Numbered from the stretch's first letter, positions 7,608 to 17,170 are shown. The stretch: 64,000 nucleotides of DNA from Chloroflexota bacterium (GCA_013112715.1 JABFGB010000002.1:167602-231601), one strand, 5' to 3'. The notes: a model not told the origin generated them from the sequence alone. Numbers and translations are program-made.

Positions 7608-9755
7608 GTGAATCGAACCCCTCCTTCCACACGGGTCGCACTACGAAATTTGTTGATTGTGCTGGCTATCACTTTAGCGGTGGGAATTTATGCTTATGGC
7701 TGGACAGTCACCGATATTGATCTGGAAAAACCCCAAGATGAACAACGCCAAGCCAATGTCCAAAATGCCCTGCGTGAACTGCTTTCCCCACGTATCTTTG
7801 AACAAGACCGCAAGATCATCACCACGACCACATCGTTTTTGATGGACTGCGAAGGTGAAAGCCCGGCTGCACCTGAATCTTCTGATGGCCCCTATGTTCG
7901 CGTGACGCCAAGCTGTGGTAAGGCGGGGGATGAGGTGACGGTGGAAGCCTTTAATTTTGAGAGTGGGGTACAAGCCGCGATTCGATGGGCACCCGTCGAA
8001 GGTCAACGCCGTCCACGTGAGGTCTTGGAAACAGGCCGCGAAGAGATCATTATTGATAGTACGGGCGATTTTAAAGGCCAAATTGAAGTACCGCGTATCA
8101 GTGGCAGCAGTGGACAAATTCATCAAATCGAATTTTTAGCCGCTATCCCCAGTGGCCCGGTGCGATTCAGCAAAATCACCGATGAAGTGATTCGGCGCAT
8201 GGCGGAGACGATTTTTATGGCCCTCGTCGCCACCTCGCTTTCCATTCCGATCTCAGCCGCCCTTAGCTTTTTTGCCGCCCATAATTTGATGCGCCCTGTC
8301 CGCGTGCCTGTGGGTAATTTAATGATGGCAATTATCGCACTGCCGATTGGTTGGTTAATCGGCGTAAACGTTCTGGCTGTGATAGGCCGTGAAGCCATCA
8401 ACTTCTTTCAGGGGGATTTGGAGGTCTCGGTTTTATCATCGCTGCCTGTTATCGGTTTGGGTACGGTGGTAGCGGCACGTTCGGTAGCCCTTCTTGAAAC
8501 CCCAAGCCTCACGCATCGCCTTCGGTCAATTGGACAGCAACTTGCCTTTGCGTTGATCTTGGCCCTGCTAGTAGGTGTCATAGGAGGGTTGTCGCTGGTA
8601 TTGGGTGAGCAATTGGTGGATTTTGCAGATTCCATTCGGCCTGATAGCAATGTCGGCTTAGGGAATTGGCTGGCAACGGCTGTGGTGGATGGTATCAACG
8701 GCACTGGAAATTTACTCAACATCATTGGTGGTTTGATCGAACTGTCTATGAATTCTATTGGCGGCTTGATCGGGGCGTTTATTTTATCGTCCAGTGTAAC
8801 CAATTTGACGAGCGGGATGCTGCGTTCTATTGCAGGCGTACCTGCCCATCTGCTCGGTGGGGTGATGGGGGCCATAAACGGCGTACTGGTTTTTGCAATT
8901 GTGTCCGAGATTGCAAAATCGGCTGCTTTGCTAAGTTTGCTTACGCCATTGGCAGCGGCGTTGTTTGCCCAACAAATTGTTGTCCTCGGTCATGCGGCGT
9001 GGCGGGCACGGCAAAAGAAAGTTGTACTCTCCCATGTTGAACGGATGGTACGCTGGTTGATTGCCCTAGCCGCCGCCGTCACCGCCTTTGTGATTACGTT
9101 TATTCAACTGCGGGTGGGGCGCACGGTCATTGACGGAACGCTGCCCTCGGTGGAAACGGTTGATGTGATGGGTGTTGAGGTCACGCGCTATCTACTGAAT
9201 GCTATGATTATCGGTGGGGTTTTGGGCAGTATTTTTGGTTTATTGGCAGGTACACGTCAGCCCTTTAGTATCGGCAGTGTTTTGTACAATGTTACTCGCA
9301 ATATTTTGAATGGCCTACGTTCGATTGAACCGCTGATTATGGGAATTGTGTTTGTGATTTGGGTCGGGATTGGCCCATTTGCTGGGGTGCTGGCTCTAAT
9401 GCTGCATTCGATTGCCTCGCTCGGCAAGCTCTATTCAGAGCAAATTGAGACAATTGATGAAGGCCCGATTGAGGCACTGAAGGCAACCGGAGCAGGGCAT
9501 TTGCAGACGATTATTTATGCCGTCGTCCCACAGATTGTCCCGCCGTATGTGGCCTTTACGATGTACCGTTGGGACATCAATGTGCGTATGTCCACTATTA
9601 TCGGCTTTGTTGGCGGCGGTGGGATCGGTTTGCTGCTCAATCAACAAATTAACCTGCTGCGCTATCGGGATGCCGGGGTAGCGGTCTTGGCAATTGCCAT
9701 TGTGGTCTCGGTTTTGGACTATGCCAGTGCGACGATCCGCGAACGGATTACTTAG
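7608..9755 (+). CDS. phnE: PhnE-like ABC permease with two large insertions
   Basis: 715 residues, against roughly 260-290 for ordinary PhnE. It starts at a GTG (7608) with GGAGG six bases upstream. Order: membrane helix at about 13-31; PhnE-like DIDLEK segment; an extracytoplasmic soluble insert at about 75-187 with a beta-rich region; PhnE core start (about 190-228, ETIFMALVATSLSIPISAAL); a polytopic insert of about 330 residues (229-558) with many hydrophobic helices; then the rest of the PhnE core (560-715), including the ATPase-coupling loop EALKATGAGHLQ (EAA motif) and RMSTIIGFVGGGGIG. So it is one permease core split by a membrane domain, not two fused permeases. What the inserts do is unknown. 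Confidence 0.8.
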   Translation: MNRTPPSTRVALRNLLIVLAITLAVGIYAYGWTVTDIDLEKPQDEQRQANVQNALRELLSPRIFEQDRKIITTTTSFLMDCEGESPAAPESSDGPYVRVTPSCGKAGDEVTVEAFNFESGVQAAIRWAPVEGQRRPREVLETGREEIIIDSTGDFKGQIEVPRISGSSGQIHQIEFLAAIPSGPVRFSKITDEVIRRMAETIFMALVATSLSIPISAALSFFAAHNLMRPVRVPVGNLMMAIIALPIGWLIGVNVLAVIGREAINFFQGDLEVSVLSSLPVIGLGTVVAARSVALLETPSLTHRLRSIGQQLAFALILALLVGVIGGLSLVLGEQLVDFADSIRPDSNVGLGNWLATAVVDGINGTGNLLNIIGGLIELSMNSIGGLIGAFILSSSVTNLTSGMLRSIAGVPAHLLGGVMGAINGVLVFAIVSEIAKSAALLSLLTPLAAALFAQQIVVLGHAAWRARQKKVVLSHVERMVRWLIALAAAVTAFVITFIQLRVGRTVIDGTLPSVETVDVMGVEVTRYLLNAMIIGGVLGSIFGLLAGTRQPFSIGSVLYNVTRNILNGLRSIEPLIMGIVFVIWVGIGPFAGVLALMLHSIASLGKLYSEQIETIDEGPIEALKATGAGHLQTIIYAVVPQIVPPYVAFTMYRWDINVRMSTIIGFVGGGGIGLLLNQQINLLRYRDAGVAVLAIAIVVSVLDYASATIRERIT

Positions 9756-9783
9756 CGGAAAGTACGTTAGGCTCATCAACTCG

Positions 9784-9820
9784 GAAGCTGGATGTGGATA
9801 GCACCATATCCAGCTTTTCT
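9784..9820 (+). terminator. Terminator of the phn-like operon
   Basis: AAGCTGGAT (9785-9793) pairs with ATCCAGCTT (9808-9816), followed by TTCT, 30 bases after the permease stop. The loop is 14 bases and may itself pair partly. The short T-run makes it a moderate prediction. Confidence 0.55.
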
Positions 9821-9979
9821 GGTTGTTGGTGTCAGGGTAGACATTTCAAAAAATAGCTCGATGGTCAATACCTATCATGAGGTTATTTCCATTTTGGGGA
9901 TTTGGCTCGCATCTCCCCTTGTCAATCCTTTTTTACATAAGACGTTATATGGATTTCAGATGGCGCTTTCTTACCGATG

Positions 9980-10666
9980 TTATTCTTCGACGATCCGGTG
10001 CTCGACTGCAAGGGCCACTGCTTGGGTGCGGCTGGCTGTTCCCAATTTACTTAAAATGCTGCTCACATGGTTTTTTACCGTTGAACTGCTAATAATAAGT
10101 TGTTCGGCAATTTCCCGATTGTTCATGCCCTTGATCATCAGCCGAAGTACCTCGACTTCCCGTTCGGTTAGATCATAGCCGAGGGCGGGTGGGCGAGTGG
10201 TTGCACGGATCAGGACTTGGGCTGCTTCTGAGGCCAAGGTCGATTGCCCTGTGTGTGCTTTGCGAATAGCACTCGCCAGTTCGTTGCCTGTAATGTTCTT
10301 CATCAAATAACCAATGGCGCCAGCTTTCAACGCGAGTTCTACATTCTCATCCGTGCTATAGCTGGTCAGAATAAGTACCTGCGTTTGCGGGCGAGTCTCA
10401 CGAAGGCGTTCTGTCGCTTCTACACCATCCATATGAGGCATGAGGATGTCCATCAAGACCACATCCACTGGTAGCTGATGACAAAGGTCAATTGCCATTT
10501 GTCCATCACTGGCCTCACCTACAACCTTCAGGTCGTCGAAACTTTCCAAAAGGACTCGCAGACCTTTTCTCACCATGTCATGATCATCCACAATTACTAC
10601 TTTGATTGGTTCTAGGTCGCTCATTTGTTGACTTCCCCGTTGTTGCTTTTTGCCAGATGCTTTCAT
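9980..10666 (-). CDS. NarL/FixJ-type response regulator
   Basis: 228 residues. An N-terminal receiver domain (IKVVIVDDHDMVRKGLR; phospho-acceptor Asp in VVLMDILMPHMDG; LTSY; Lys in IGYLMKN) is joined to a C-terminal LuxR-type helix-turn-helix (LTEREVEVLRLMIKGMNNREIA, then TVKNHVSSILSKL). It should dimerise and bind DNA after phosphorylation. No histidine kinase is nearby, so its partner is encoded elsewhere. The ATG at 10666 has GAGGG seven bases upstream; the ATG at 10624 (GGGGAAG upstream) would remove a basic 14-residue extension that is unusual for the family and is a real alternative. Confidence 0.85.
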   Translation of the reverse strand: MKASGKKQQRGSQQMSDLEPIKVVIVDDHDMVRKGLRVLLESFDDLKVVGEASDGQMAIDLCHQLPVDVVLMDILMPHMDGVEATERLRETRPQTQVLILTSYSTDENVELALKAGAIGYLMKNITGNELASAIRKAHTGQSTLASEAAQVLIRATTRPPALGYDLTEREVEVLRLMIKGMNNREIAEQLIISSSTVKNHVSSILSKLGTASRTQAVALAVEHRIVEE

Positions 10667-11307
10667 GTGGGTACCCTCGCTACTTGAATTTCAAACTTGC
10701 AGCGAAGTGTTCATTTCTTTTGCTCCCTCATGGATGATACTCAATCCCAAACAAGTTGGCGAAATTTTATCAAATACCTTTTTCGATATTTAGGATTTCT
10801 TCAGCGGTGCAATCATAGAGCAATTTGTGCATTGGGCTGACCAAATCGAATCAGCGTGTGAGGAGTGTGTATTTGAAAGTGCTGGATGATAATCTGATTA
10901 CGATCTAGGTCAAGTCCAAAATAACATCCAACAGCGGGTTTTAGCATGTCAGAATCTCACGCTATCCCATAGACTTTCAAATTGACTGCATAATTACTTG
11001 CCCACAAGGTATTATGGCTTGGGTAAATTAGAATTACATAAAATCTTTTGTCCCCGCTTCGATACCAAGATATTTCTAATGTTGACCTGCTAAGATGATG
11101 GCAGTCGAGATAAACGGGTGCTGCCCATTAAATTTATCCATTTCCAAACCTGCCCCTTTCCTACTCAATAAGGCACTCTGAGCAGATTTGCAGTAAATGA
11201 ACCAGCCGTGTATCTTGAGGGTGATACTTAAAAACTTGGCACTTTTTTCATCGAGAACACGTCCATTTCTTAGCTAATATTGTCATGTAGTAAGGGAATA
11301 TAGCCCC
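10667..11307. other. Long intergenic region before clpC, no gene seen
   Basis: About 640 bases without a supported gene between the divergent response regulator and clpC. It must hold both promoters. I looked for a CIRCE element (TTAGCACTC repeat) and for a CtsR-type heptad repeat upstream of clpC and found neither. AAGGGA lies ten bases before the clpC start. No strong hairpin or tRNA-like fold was evident. Confidence 0.5.
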
Positions 11308-13803
11308 ATGATGCGATTTGACCGATTCACTGAACGCGCTCAGGATGCGGCGGCTCGTGCCTATGAAATCCTGCAACGCTATGGGCATAATCAGGTGGAT
11401 ACTGAACATATCCTACTGGCCCTCCTAGAGCAGCCCGAAGGCGTCATTCCCGCCATGCTCGAAAAAATGTCTATTGAGGTCGAACCTCTCCGCTATAAGT
11501 TGGATGAAGTCCTGAAACAAACACCCCGCTCTGGTATTTATGGGGGGGGCACAGGGCAGGTATTTATCACGCCCCGGGTGAAGCGGATTATTGACCTCGC
11601 CAATGAAGAAGCCAATCGTCTGCGCGACGAATACATCTCGACGGAGCATATTTTTCTTGCCATCCTTACCGAACGTCGGACGCCGGTTGCTCGAATTTTG
11701 GGTGATGCAGGCGTCACCAAAGAAAAAGTGATAGATGTCATCAAGGATATGCGGGGTGGTCAACGTGTCACCGATCCACAGGCCGAAAATCGTTACGGCA
11801 CGCTTGAAAAATTCTCACGTGACCTGACCCAATTAGCCCGTGAAGGCAAACTGGACCCGGTGATTGGACGTGATGATGAAATTTTGCGCATGATTCAAAT
11901 CCTCTGCCGTCGCACTAAAAACAATCCCGTCCTGATTGGAGAAGCCGGGGTTGGTAAAACCGCGATTGTAGAAGGATTGGCACAGAAGATTGTGCATAGC
12001 GATGTGCCAGAACTGCTCCTCAATCGCCGCGTTATTTCGCTCGATTTGGGCGCGATGGTCGCAGGCAGTCGTTTTCGTGGTGAATTTGAAGAACGCCTTA
12101 AGGCCGCGATGGATGAAGTTCAGCGCAGTGAAGGCGAGATTATTCTATTCATTGATGAACTACATCAGGTCGTGGGGGCAGGAGCGGCAACAGGATCACT
12201 GGATGCCAGCAACATGATGAAACCAGCCCTCGCTCGCGGTGAACTGAACTGCATTGGCGCGACTACCTTGGACGAATATCGCCAGCACATCGAACGTGAT
12301 TCGGCGCTGGATCGTCGTTTCGCTCCCGTGTTTGTGGATGAACCAAGCGCTGAAGAGACTGTTCAAATGCTACACGGCTTACGGGATCGGTATGAGGCCC
12401 ATCATAAGGTCACATTTACCGATGCTGCGCTGACCGCCGCTGTCAAGTTGAGCCATCGTTATGTTACAGATCGGCGTCTGCCTGATAAGGCGATTGACCT
12501 GATGGACGAGGCTGCGTCTCGCCTACGGGTGGCACTCTATTCGATGCCAACTGAACTCAAAGAAGCCAAAAAAGAGATTGATCGTCTGAATATTCAGATG
12601 GAACAATCGGCCCTTGCCCAAGATTATGAGCAGGCCGCCAATCTGAAAATGCAGGTGGCGCGGATGCAGGAAGAGTATGACACCGCCCTTGAGGTTTGGC
12701 AGCAGGATAATACGCTTGACGAAGTGGTGGATGAAAAAGATATTGCCGCCGTCCTTTCGCAGTGGACGGGCATCCCGGTCTACGAGATGCTCCAAACCGA
12801 GGCCGATAAGCTCCTGCGAATGGAAGAAGTCTTGCACAATCGCATTGTGGGTCAAGACGCCGCTGTTGCTGCTGTATCCGATGCGATTCGGCGTGCGCGT
12901 TCTGGCCTCAAAGACCCCCGCCGCCCGATTGGTTCCTTTATCTTTTTGGGGAGCAGCGGGGTTGGCAAGACGGAATTGGCAAAGGCACTAGCAGAATTCA
13001 TGTTTGATGACGAGGAAGCCCTCGTTCGGATTGACATGAGTGAGTATCGAGAACAGCACACGGTCAGCCGTCTATTTGGTGCGCCACCCGGTTATGTGGG
13101 GTATGAGGAAGGTGGTCAATTGACCGAGGCCGTCCGCCGCCGTCCGTATAGTGTGGTGTTGTTTGATGAAATCGAAAAAGGCCACCCCGATGTGTGGAAT
13201 GCCCTTCTGCAAATTTTGGATGATGGTCGCCTCACCGATGGGCAAGGCCGTACAGTGGATTTCCGCAACACCGTTATCATCATGACCAGTAATCTGGGTA
13301 CAGAGTTTGCTAAACGGGGCGGGGCGCTTGGTTTTGTACCCAGTCGTGACGAAGAAGCGATTGCTGATCACAAGCGCATTGAAAAGGCTATCCGTGATAC
13401 GTTCCGACCTGAGTTCATTAACCGGATTGATGAAATCATCATCTTCAATCCGTTGTCACAGGAACAGGTCGCCCAAATTGTGGATTTGCAAATGCAACAA
13501 ATCGCCGAGCGGCTAGGTGAGCAAGGTGTGGTCGTCGAGTTGACCCAAGCAGCCCGTCTATGGCTGGCAGCCGAGGGGTTCGATCCGCAGTACGGGGCAC
13601 GTCCGCTGCGTCGCGCTTTGCAGCACTACGTCGAAAGCCCCTTGAGTGTCAAACTGCTGAAGGGTGCGTTCAAGCGTGGCGATATTGTGGAGGTGGATTC
13701 TGACGGGGAGCAAATCATCTTTGTCAAACGAGATGAAGGCAACTATTTGATCCCGACTGATGCGGATAATCCTGCTGATGCGGATGTAGATTCTACCAAC
13801 TAA
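11308..13803 (+). CDS. clpC: ClpC-type AAA+ unfoldase (Clp protease ATP-binding subunit)
   Basis: 831 residues. Two Clp-N repeats (about 1-150) are followed by AAA+ domain 1 with Walker A GEAGVGKT (from residue 211) and Walker [11 protein letters not shown] short middle domain holds a UVR-like motif ([20 protein letters not shown], about 436-455). AAA+ domain 2 has Walker A GSSGVGKT (from 548), followed by the C-terminal D2-small domain. The short UVR-bearing middle domain separates ClpC from ClpB, which has a long coiled coil. It should unfold proteins for ClpP; an IGL/IGF-like ClpP loop is not obvious where I looked. Monocistronic, with a strong terminator at 13830. Confidence 0.92.
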   Translation: MMRFDRFTERAQDAAARAYEILQRYGHNQVDTEHILLALLEQPEGVIPAMLEKMSIEVEPLRYKLDEVLKQTPRSGIYGGGTGQVFITPRVKRIIDLANEEANRLRDEYISTEHIFLAILTERRTPVARILGDAGVTKEKVIDVIKDMRGGQRVTDPQAENRYGTLEKFSRDLTQLAREGKLDPVIGRDDEILRMIQILCRRTKNNPVLIGEAGVGKTAIVEGLAQKIVHSDVPELLLNRRVISLDLGAMVAGSRFRGEFEERLKAAMDEVQRSEGEIILFIDELHQVVGAGAATGSLDASNMMKPALARGELNCIGATTLDEYRQHIERDSALDRRFAPVFVDEPSAEETVQMLHGLRDRYEAHHKVTFTDAALTAAVKLSHRYVTDRRLPDKAIDLMDEAASRLRVALYSMPTELKEAKKEIDRLNIQMEQSALAQDYEQAANLKMQVARMQEEYDTALEVWQQDNTLDEVVDEKDIAAVLSQWTGIPVYEMLQTEADKLLRMEEVLHNRIVGQDAAVAAVSDAIRRARSGLKDPRRPIGSFIFLGSSGVGKTELAKALAEFMFDDEEALVRIDMSEYREQHTVSRLFGAPPGYVGYEEGGQLTEAVRRRPYSVVLFDEIEKGHPDVWNALLQILDDGRLTDGQGRTVDFRNTVIIMTSNLGTEFAKRGGALGFVPSRDEEAIADHKRIEKAIRDTFRPEFINRIDEIIIFNPLSQEQVAQIVDLQMQQIAERLGEQGVVVELTQAARLWLAAEGFDPQYGARPLRRALQHYVESPLSVKLLKGAFKRGDIVEVDSDGEQIIFVKRDEGNYLIPTDADNPADADVDSTN

Positions 13804-13829
13804 ACAAGATGTCGAAATTCAGACAATGA

Positions 13830-13852
13830 GACCGGATCGCCCGGTCTTTTGT
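13830..13852 (+). terminator. clpC terminator
   Basis: GACCGG (13830-13835) and CCGGTC (13841-13846) form a perfect six-base stem with loop ATCGC, followed by TTTTGTTTC, 27 bases after the clpC stop. Confidence 0.85.
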
Positions 13853-13987
13853 TTCTTTGTCAGGTTTCCCGAATACTGAAATTTACAGGAATGGAATAAA
13901 ATATGAGGGTAAGATTAAAATTTGCGGTATCGTCATGAACCATGAAATGACCGCGCATATTTGCGGATTGCAAGGAATAGATTCTTC

Positions 13988-14269
13988 ATGCCATCATCCA
14001 ATCCTTCTCAACCTAAGCAAAAAATCCAGTCGCTGGTAGACTGTCTTCGCCATACCGCTGATCAAGAAGCTGACTGTGCTGAATTTGACCGTAAAGTGGA
14101 GTGCCTTGCGGAGTTATTGGCATCGCTCAATACCGCTGAAGTGCCACCGGATGCCATTCCACCCGAAATTCAAGCCCATCTGGTGCAAAGCTCGGACTGC
14201 CGCGAAGAATTCGAAGCCCTCATCTCCATCTTAAAAGCTGAACAACGCGGCGAATTGACGGATGAGTAA
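13988..14269 (+). CDS. Small protein resembling a zinc-finger anti-sigma domain
   Basis: 93 residues. A Cys-rich helix (DCAEFDRKVECLAELLASL), then a Pro-rich turn and AHLVQSSDCREEFEALISIL. The spacing C...HL....DC.EEFE resembles the zf-HC2 domain of anti-sigma factors (C-x-HL-xx-C), although one expected cysteine of the HxxxCxxC pattern is replaced by Ser (SSDC). No membrane helix, so it would be soluble. AAGGA precedes the ATG at 13988; the earlier ATG (13961) has no such site. It lies 57 bases before trxB in the same direction, which could mean a redox-sensing role, but no sigma factor is adjacent. Function unproven. Confidence 0.6.
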   Translation: MPSSNPSQPKQKIQSLVDCLRHTADQEADCAEFDRKVECLAELLASLNTAEVPPDAIPPEIQAHLVQSSDCREEFEALISILKAEQRGELTDE

Positions 14270-14326
14270 GAAAACCACGCTAGGCCGTGTCGAAATTTAA
14301 GATCATCCAAACCTTGAGGTAAAAAC

Positions 14327-15286
14327 ATGCAACACGAAAAAGTGATTATTATCGGCTCTGGCCCTGCCGGGTTAACAGCCGCACTCTATACCGCACGGGC
14401 GAATCTGAACCCGCTAGTGTTTATTGGGCATCAATTTGGGGGGCAGGCCGCGCTTACCCATGAAATCGAAAATTATCCCGGCTTTGTCGAAGCGATTTCT
14501 GGCGCGGAACTGACGGAACGGATGCGTGAACAGGCCGAACGGTTTGGCGCCCGCTACGAGTATGCCTCTATCACCGAAGCAGATTTCAAAAATGGCCGTC
14601 CCTTCCGAATCAAGGACGATAATGGCAACGAATATCTGGCTGAAACCGTAATTATCACATCGGGGGCCGACCCGCGTAAATTGGGTGTGCCCGGTGAAAA
14701 AGAATATACCGGCAAGGGTGTCAGCTACTGCGGCACGTGTGATGGTTTCTTCTTCCGAGGGAAACACATCGTCGTGGTTGGCGGTGGGGATAGTGCGATT
14801 GAGGAAGGCATTTTCTTGACCCGCTTCGCTTCCAAAGTGGATGTGGTTCATCGTCGGGACAGCCTACGCGCAGGGAAGCTACTCCAAGATCGTGCGTTCC
14901 GCAATGAGAAGATGAATTTCATCTGGAATACAGTGGTAGAGGAAGTGGTCGGTAACGGCAAGGTAGATCATGTTCGGCTGCGGAATGTTGAGACGAATGA
15001 GGCCTATGACTACCCGACAGAAGGCGTGTTTATCTTCATCGGGCATGACCCCAACAGCAGCATTTATGCGGGGCAGGTGGAGATGGAAGATGGCTATATT
15101 GTCACGGATAAGCATATGATGACCAGCGTGCCGGGCGTGTTTGCGGCGGGAGAGATCCAAGACCCGATATATCGCCAAGTGGCAACGTCGGTGGGGCAGG
15201 GCACGGCGGCGGCGATGTCGCTGGAACGGTGGCTGTCGCATCAGGAGGCGCTTGAGGAAGCCGAAAAAGCTGAAGCATCGGCGTAA
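14327..15286 (+). CDS. trxB: Thioredoxin reductase
   Basis: 319 residues, the usual size for the low-molecular-weight bacterial enzyme that passes electrons from NADPH through FAD to thioredoxin in the cytoplasm. FAD-binding GSGPAGLTAALYTAR at the N-terminus, the redox pair CGTC (Cys135, Cys138), the NADPH-binding GGGDSAIEEG motif and the C-terminal FAD motif GVFAAGEI are all present. In GEIQDP the usual GD of the family's GDV.D is GEI, a minor change. The acidic Ala/Glu tail after residue 305 is extra. It probably forms a transcription unit with the upstream small protein and ends at the terminator at 15321. Confidence 0.93.
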   Translation: MQHEKVIIIGSGPAGLTAALYTARANLNPLVFIGHQFGGQAALTHEIENYPGFVEAISGAELTERMREQAERFGARYEYASITEADFKNGRPFRIKDDNGNEYLAETVIITSGADPRKLGVPGEKEYTGKGVSYCGTCDGFFFRGKHIVVVGGGDSAIEEGIFLTRFASKVDVVHRRDSLRAGKLLQDRAFRNEKMNFIWNTVVEEVVGNGKVDHVRLRNVETNEAYDYPTEGVFIFIGHDPNSSIYAGQVEMEDGYIVTDKHMMTSVPGVFAAGEIQDPIYRQVATSVGQGTAAAMSLERWLSHQEALEEAEKAEASA

Positions 15287-15320
15287 GAGCTTAAAAATTC
15301 ACATAAGTTCGTGTAAAAAG

Positions 15321-15348
15321 CAGACAGAGAAGAAACTGTCTGTTTTTT
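15321..15348 (+). terminator. trxB terminator
   Basis: CAGACAG (15321-15327) pairs with CTGTCTG (15336-15342), followed by six T residues, 35 bases after the trxB stop. Confidence 0.88.
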
Positions 15349-15647
15349 ATTTATATCAGGGGTGGGAGTTGAAATTATTAAACGGGGTGCATTTGTCAAG
15401 TGGTGTCATGGATTATGGTGGAGGATTATAAATGTCCGATAGTGACGTGGAATTTTGATAAAATAGGGTGATGGCGGGAGTCTTTGCGCGACGATGCAAC
15501 GTGACGTGGAAGAATAAGGAATAAAAGGTATCCTAACTCCCCACTCTGTCTCAACGCTTACCCTCTTGCCGATTGCCGAGAGGAACTTTGGCAACAAAAA
15601 GGCCGTCATTGGGGGTATCAATTCGTTTTAGGGGAGAGGAAATCCTC
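15349..15647. other. Intergenic region between trxB and the secreted propeller gene
   Basis: Nearly 300 bases with no supported gene. It should contain the promoter of the downstream gene; several AT-rich -10-like stretches occur (for example GATAAAAT near 15455), but none has a convincing -35 at the right distance. Confidence 0.4.
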
Positions 15648-16673
15648 ATGAAATTTCGCCACTATATCGCGCTCATTTTGTGTCTCATTTTCCTTGCTTC
15701 GGCGTTTCCGTATGCTGTTTCAGCCCAAGACGACATCGCAACCCAAGCCTTTGAGGTGCGTTGGACGGGACGATGGATAAGCGTTACCAGCAATGACGGC
15801 CTATGGTTGTTTGACGCTGAAAACTTGGAGGCTGACCCCCTGCATTATTTCGAGTCTACGCGCATTGTTGTTGCGGCGGCAGACCCTGTGCGAAACCGCA
15901 TGGCTGTTTATGATGAAGCGGCCCACAACCTACTCATTATCGAACCTACCACTGGGGATATTATTACCGAGATACCCACCGATTTTGCGGCGCTTGGCCT
16001 TGAGGAGCCAGAGCCAGCCCGTGATTTGCGTTATAGCGACGATGGCAAATTGCTGGCACTCGTTTTTCCATCGCGCATCATCGTTTATGATGCCGCAACG
16101 AGCCGCGAACGCATTTCCTACCAAAACGATTTGTTTATGGCGATAGATAGCGACGTTGAACCCGGCACGTTTGTTGCCAGCACCGGATATGGGATGTTTC
16201 TTATCTATACGCCAGAAGTGGACTACGCCAGTGGTTTTTTCGCAACAGCGGCGATCTCGGACAATGAGGCCATTTACCGCTTAGAAATTCTCCCGGCCAC
16301 TAGGGAAGTTCTCTATCAACAGGGAAACTCGCTTATGCGGACTGATCTGGAAACCGACGAAGCAGGTTTCAGCCCTATGATTCCCCTATTCGATGATGGT
16401 GTTTTTAGCTTTGATCTCAATAACGCAGGGGATACAGTCGCTGTTACTTCGTGGGAAAAAATCATCCTCTATGACTTAACCTCGAATGCTACCCGTTATG
16501 AAATCTCTACCGGGGAGGATAATGCTGTATTTAGCCTGTCCTTCAGCGATGATGGCAGTCAACTGGCGACGCTGGATTGGGCAGGTAATCTGCAAATTTG
16601 GGATGTGGCGACAGGCGAACTTCTCACCGATGTGTATAAGTTCGACTACGCCTCTAGTGTTTGGGCGGGGTGA
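15648..16673 (+). CDS. Secreted WD40-like beta-propeller protein
   Basis: 341 residues with a signal peptide (KFRH start, hydrophobic core, cleavage after VSA near residue 25). The rest is built from about five to six beta-propeller-like repeats; the clearest are LSFSDDGSQLATLDWAGNL with QIWDVATGELL at the C-terminus, DLRYSDDGKLLALVFPSRII and FDLNNAGDTVAVTSWEKII. WD40-type propellers are scaffolds and give no reaction by themselves. GGAGAGGA precedes the ATG by eight bases. Exported, so probably periplasmic or cell-surface. No enzymatic residues could be identified. Confidence 0.75.
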   Translation: MKFRHYIALILCLIFLASAFPYAVSAQDDIATQAFEVRWTGRWISVTSNDGLWLFDAENLEADPLHYFESTRIVVAAADPVRNRMAVYDEAAHNLLIIEPTTGDIITEIPTDFAALGLEEPEPARDLRYSDDGKLLALVFPSRIIVYDAATSRERISYQNDLFMAIDSDVEPGTFVASTGYGMFLIYTPEVDYASGFFATAAISDNEAIYRLEILPATREVLYQQGNSLMRTDLETDEAGFSPMIPLFDDGVFSFDLNNAGDTVAVTSWEKIILYDLTSNATRYEISTGEDNAVFSLSFSDDGSQLATLDWAGNLQIWDVATGELLTDVYKFDYASSVWAG

Positions 16674-16681
16674 TTTTTTGG

Positions 16682-16712
16682 TAGCCGAGCAGGGAATCAA
16701 ATTCTCCGGCTA
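16682..16712. repeat. Palindromic intergenic repeat, family B copy 1
   Basis: An inverted repeat TAGCCG...CGGCTA, nine bases after the propeller gene stop. The same arm sequences, the same A-C mismatch after the first arm and a similar centre (GGAATCAAATTC here, GGATTTGAATTC there) recur at 49368-49398. It may also serve as a transcript-end hairpin. Confidence 0.6.
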
Positions 16713-16757
16713 TCAAAACGATCTCTAGGAGTAGGCAGGATTGGCTTTGGTGTTTTT

Positions 16758-16787
16758 GGGGCGGGCACGGGGACCCGCCCCTACGGG
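16758..16787. repeat. GC-rich palindromic repeat, family C
   Basis: GGGGCGGG (16758-16765) and CCCGCCCC (16774-16781) are perfect inverted arms around CACGGGGA, followed by TACGGG. The arrangement resembles dispersed REP-like elements seen in many bacteria. Only one copy lies in this window. Confidence 0.6.
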
Positions 16788-16808
16788 ATTGGTGAAGGGT
16801 CATTAGGA

Positions 16809-16839
16809 CACGGGACTGAAGCCACCGTGCTGAATTTAG
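16809..16839. repeat. Short palindromic repeat, family A copy 1
   Basis: A 31-base unit: left arm CACGG, spacer with ACTGAAGCC, right arm CCGTG, then CTGAATTTAG. It differs from the consensus at a few positions. Other copies are at 23869, 27551, 32019 and 45953, all intergenic or at gene ends and all in the same orientation. Confidence 0.7.
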
Positions 16840-16895
16840 GTCAGAGAGACACAGATCAGTGCAGATGAAAGATGCTGAAAAATTAGAGGATGTTT

Positions 16896-17159
16896 ATGAA
16901 GCCCAGTAAAACATTCTTGAAGTTCTATGCCATTTTTCTGATATTTTTAGCGATATTGATTGGAATGACTGTTGGAGTCGTCTGGTTAGACCATCAAGAA
17001 GGTCAATCAGAAGAAAAAGTAATCCCCATTCGTGTCGGTACTAATGACCCAGATCACATTGCGCCGGGAATAGAGAAAACACAAACCCGCCTCGCTGAAA
17101 TAGATGCGACCTTAACTGCAACGTCAATTACCGCTACTGCTTTGACACCAGTTCCCTAA
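16896..17159 (+). CDS. Small membrane-anchored hypothetical protein
   Basis: 87 residues: a basic start, one hydrophobic helix at about 8-30, then a hydrophilic tail ending in a Thr-rich stretch (TATSITATAL). The N-terminus probably stays in the cytoplasm with the tail outside. No family recognised. The ATG at 16896 has GAGG six bases upstream; an ATG two codons earlier is possible. Its tail nearly meets the converging metallo-beta-lactamase-fold gene, leaving 11 bases between stops. The Thr-rich tail recalls the longer Thr/Pro linkers of the anchored proteins at 51-53 kb. Confidence 0.55.
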   Translation: MKPSKTFLKFYAIFLIFLAILIGMTVGVVWLDHQEGQSEEKVIPIRVGTNDPDHIAPGIEKTQTRLAEIDATLTATSITATALTPVP

Positions 17160-17170
17160 AAAGTGGCTTG

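Noticed and set aside
8168..9755. Two complete permeases fused in the PhnE-like protein
   Set aside because: Only one EAA-type coupling loop is present (near residue 620). The first half matches only the beginning of PhnE, so it is a split core, not a duplication.
10667..11307. CIRCE or CtsR operator before clpC
   Set aside because: Neither the TTAGCACTC inverted repeat nor the GGTCAAA heptad repeat was found.
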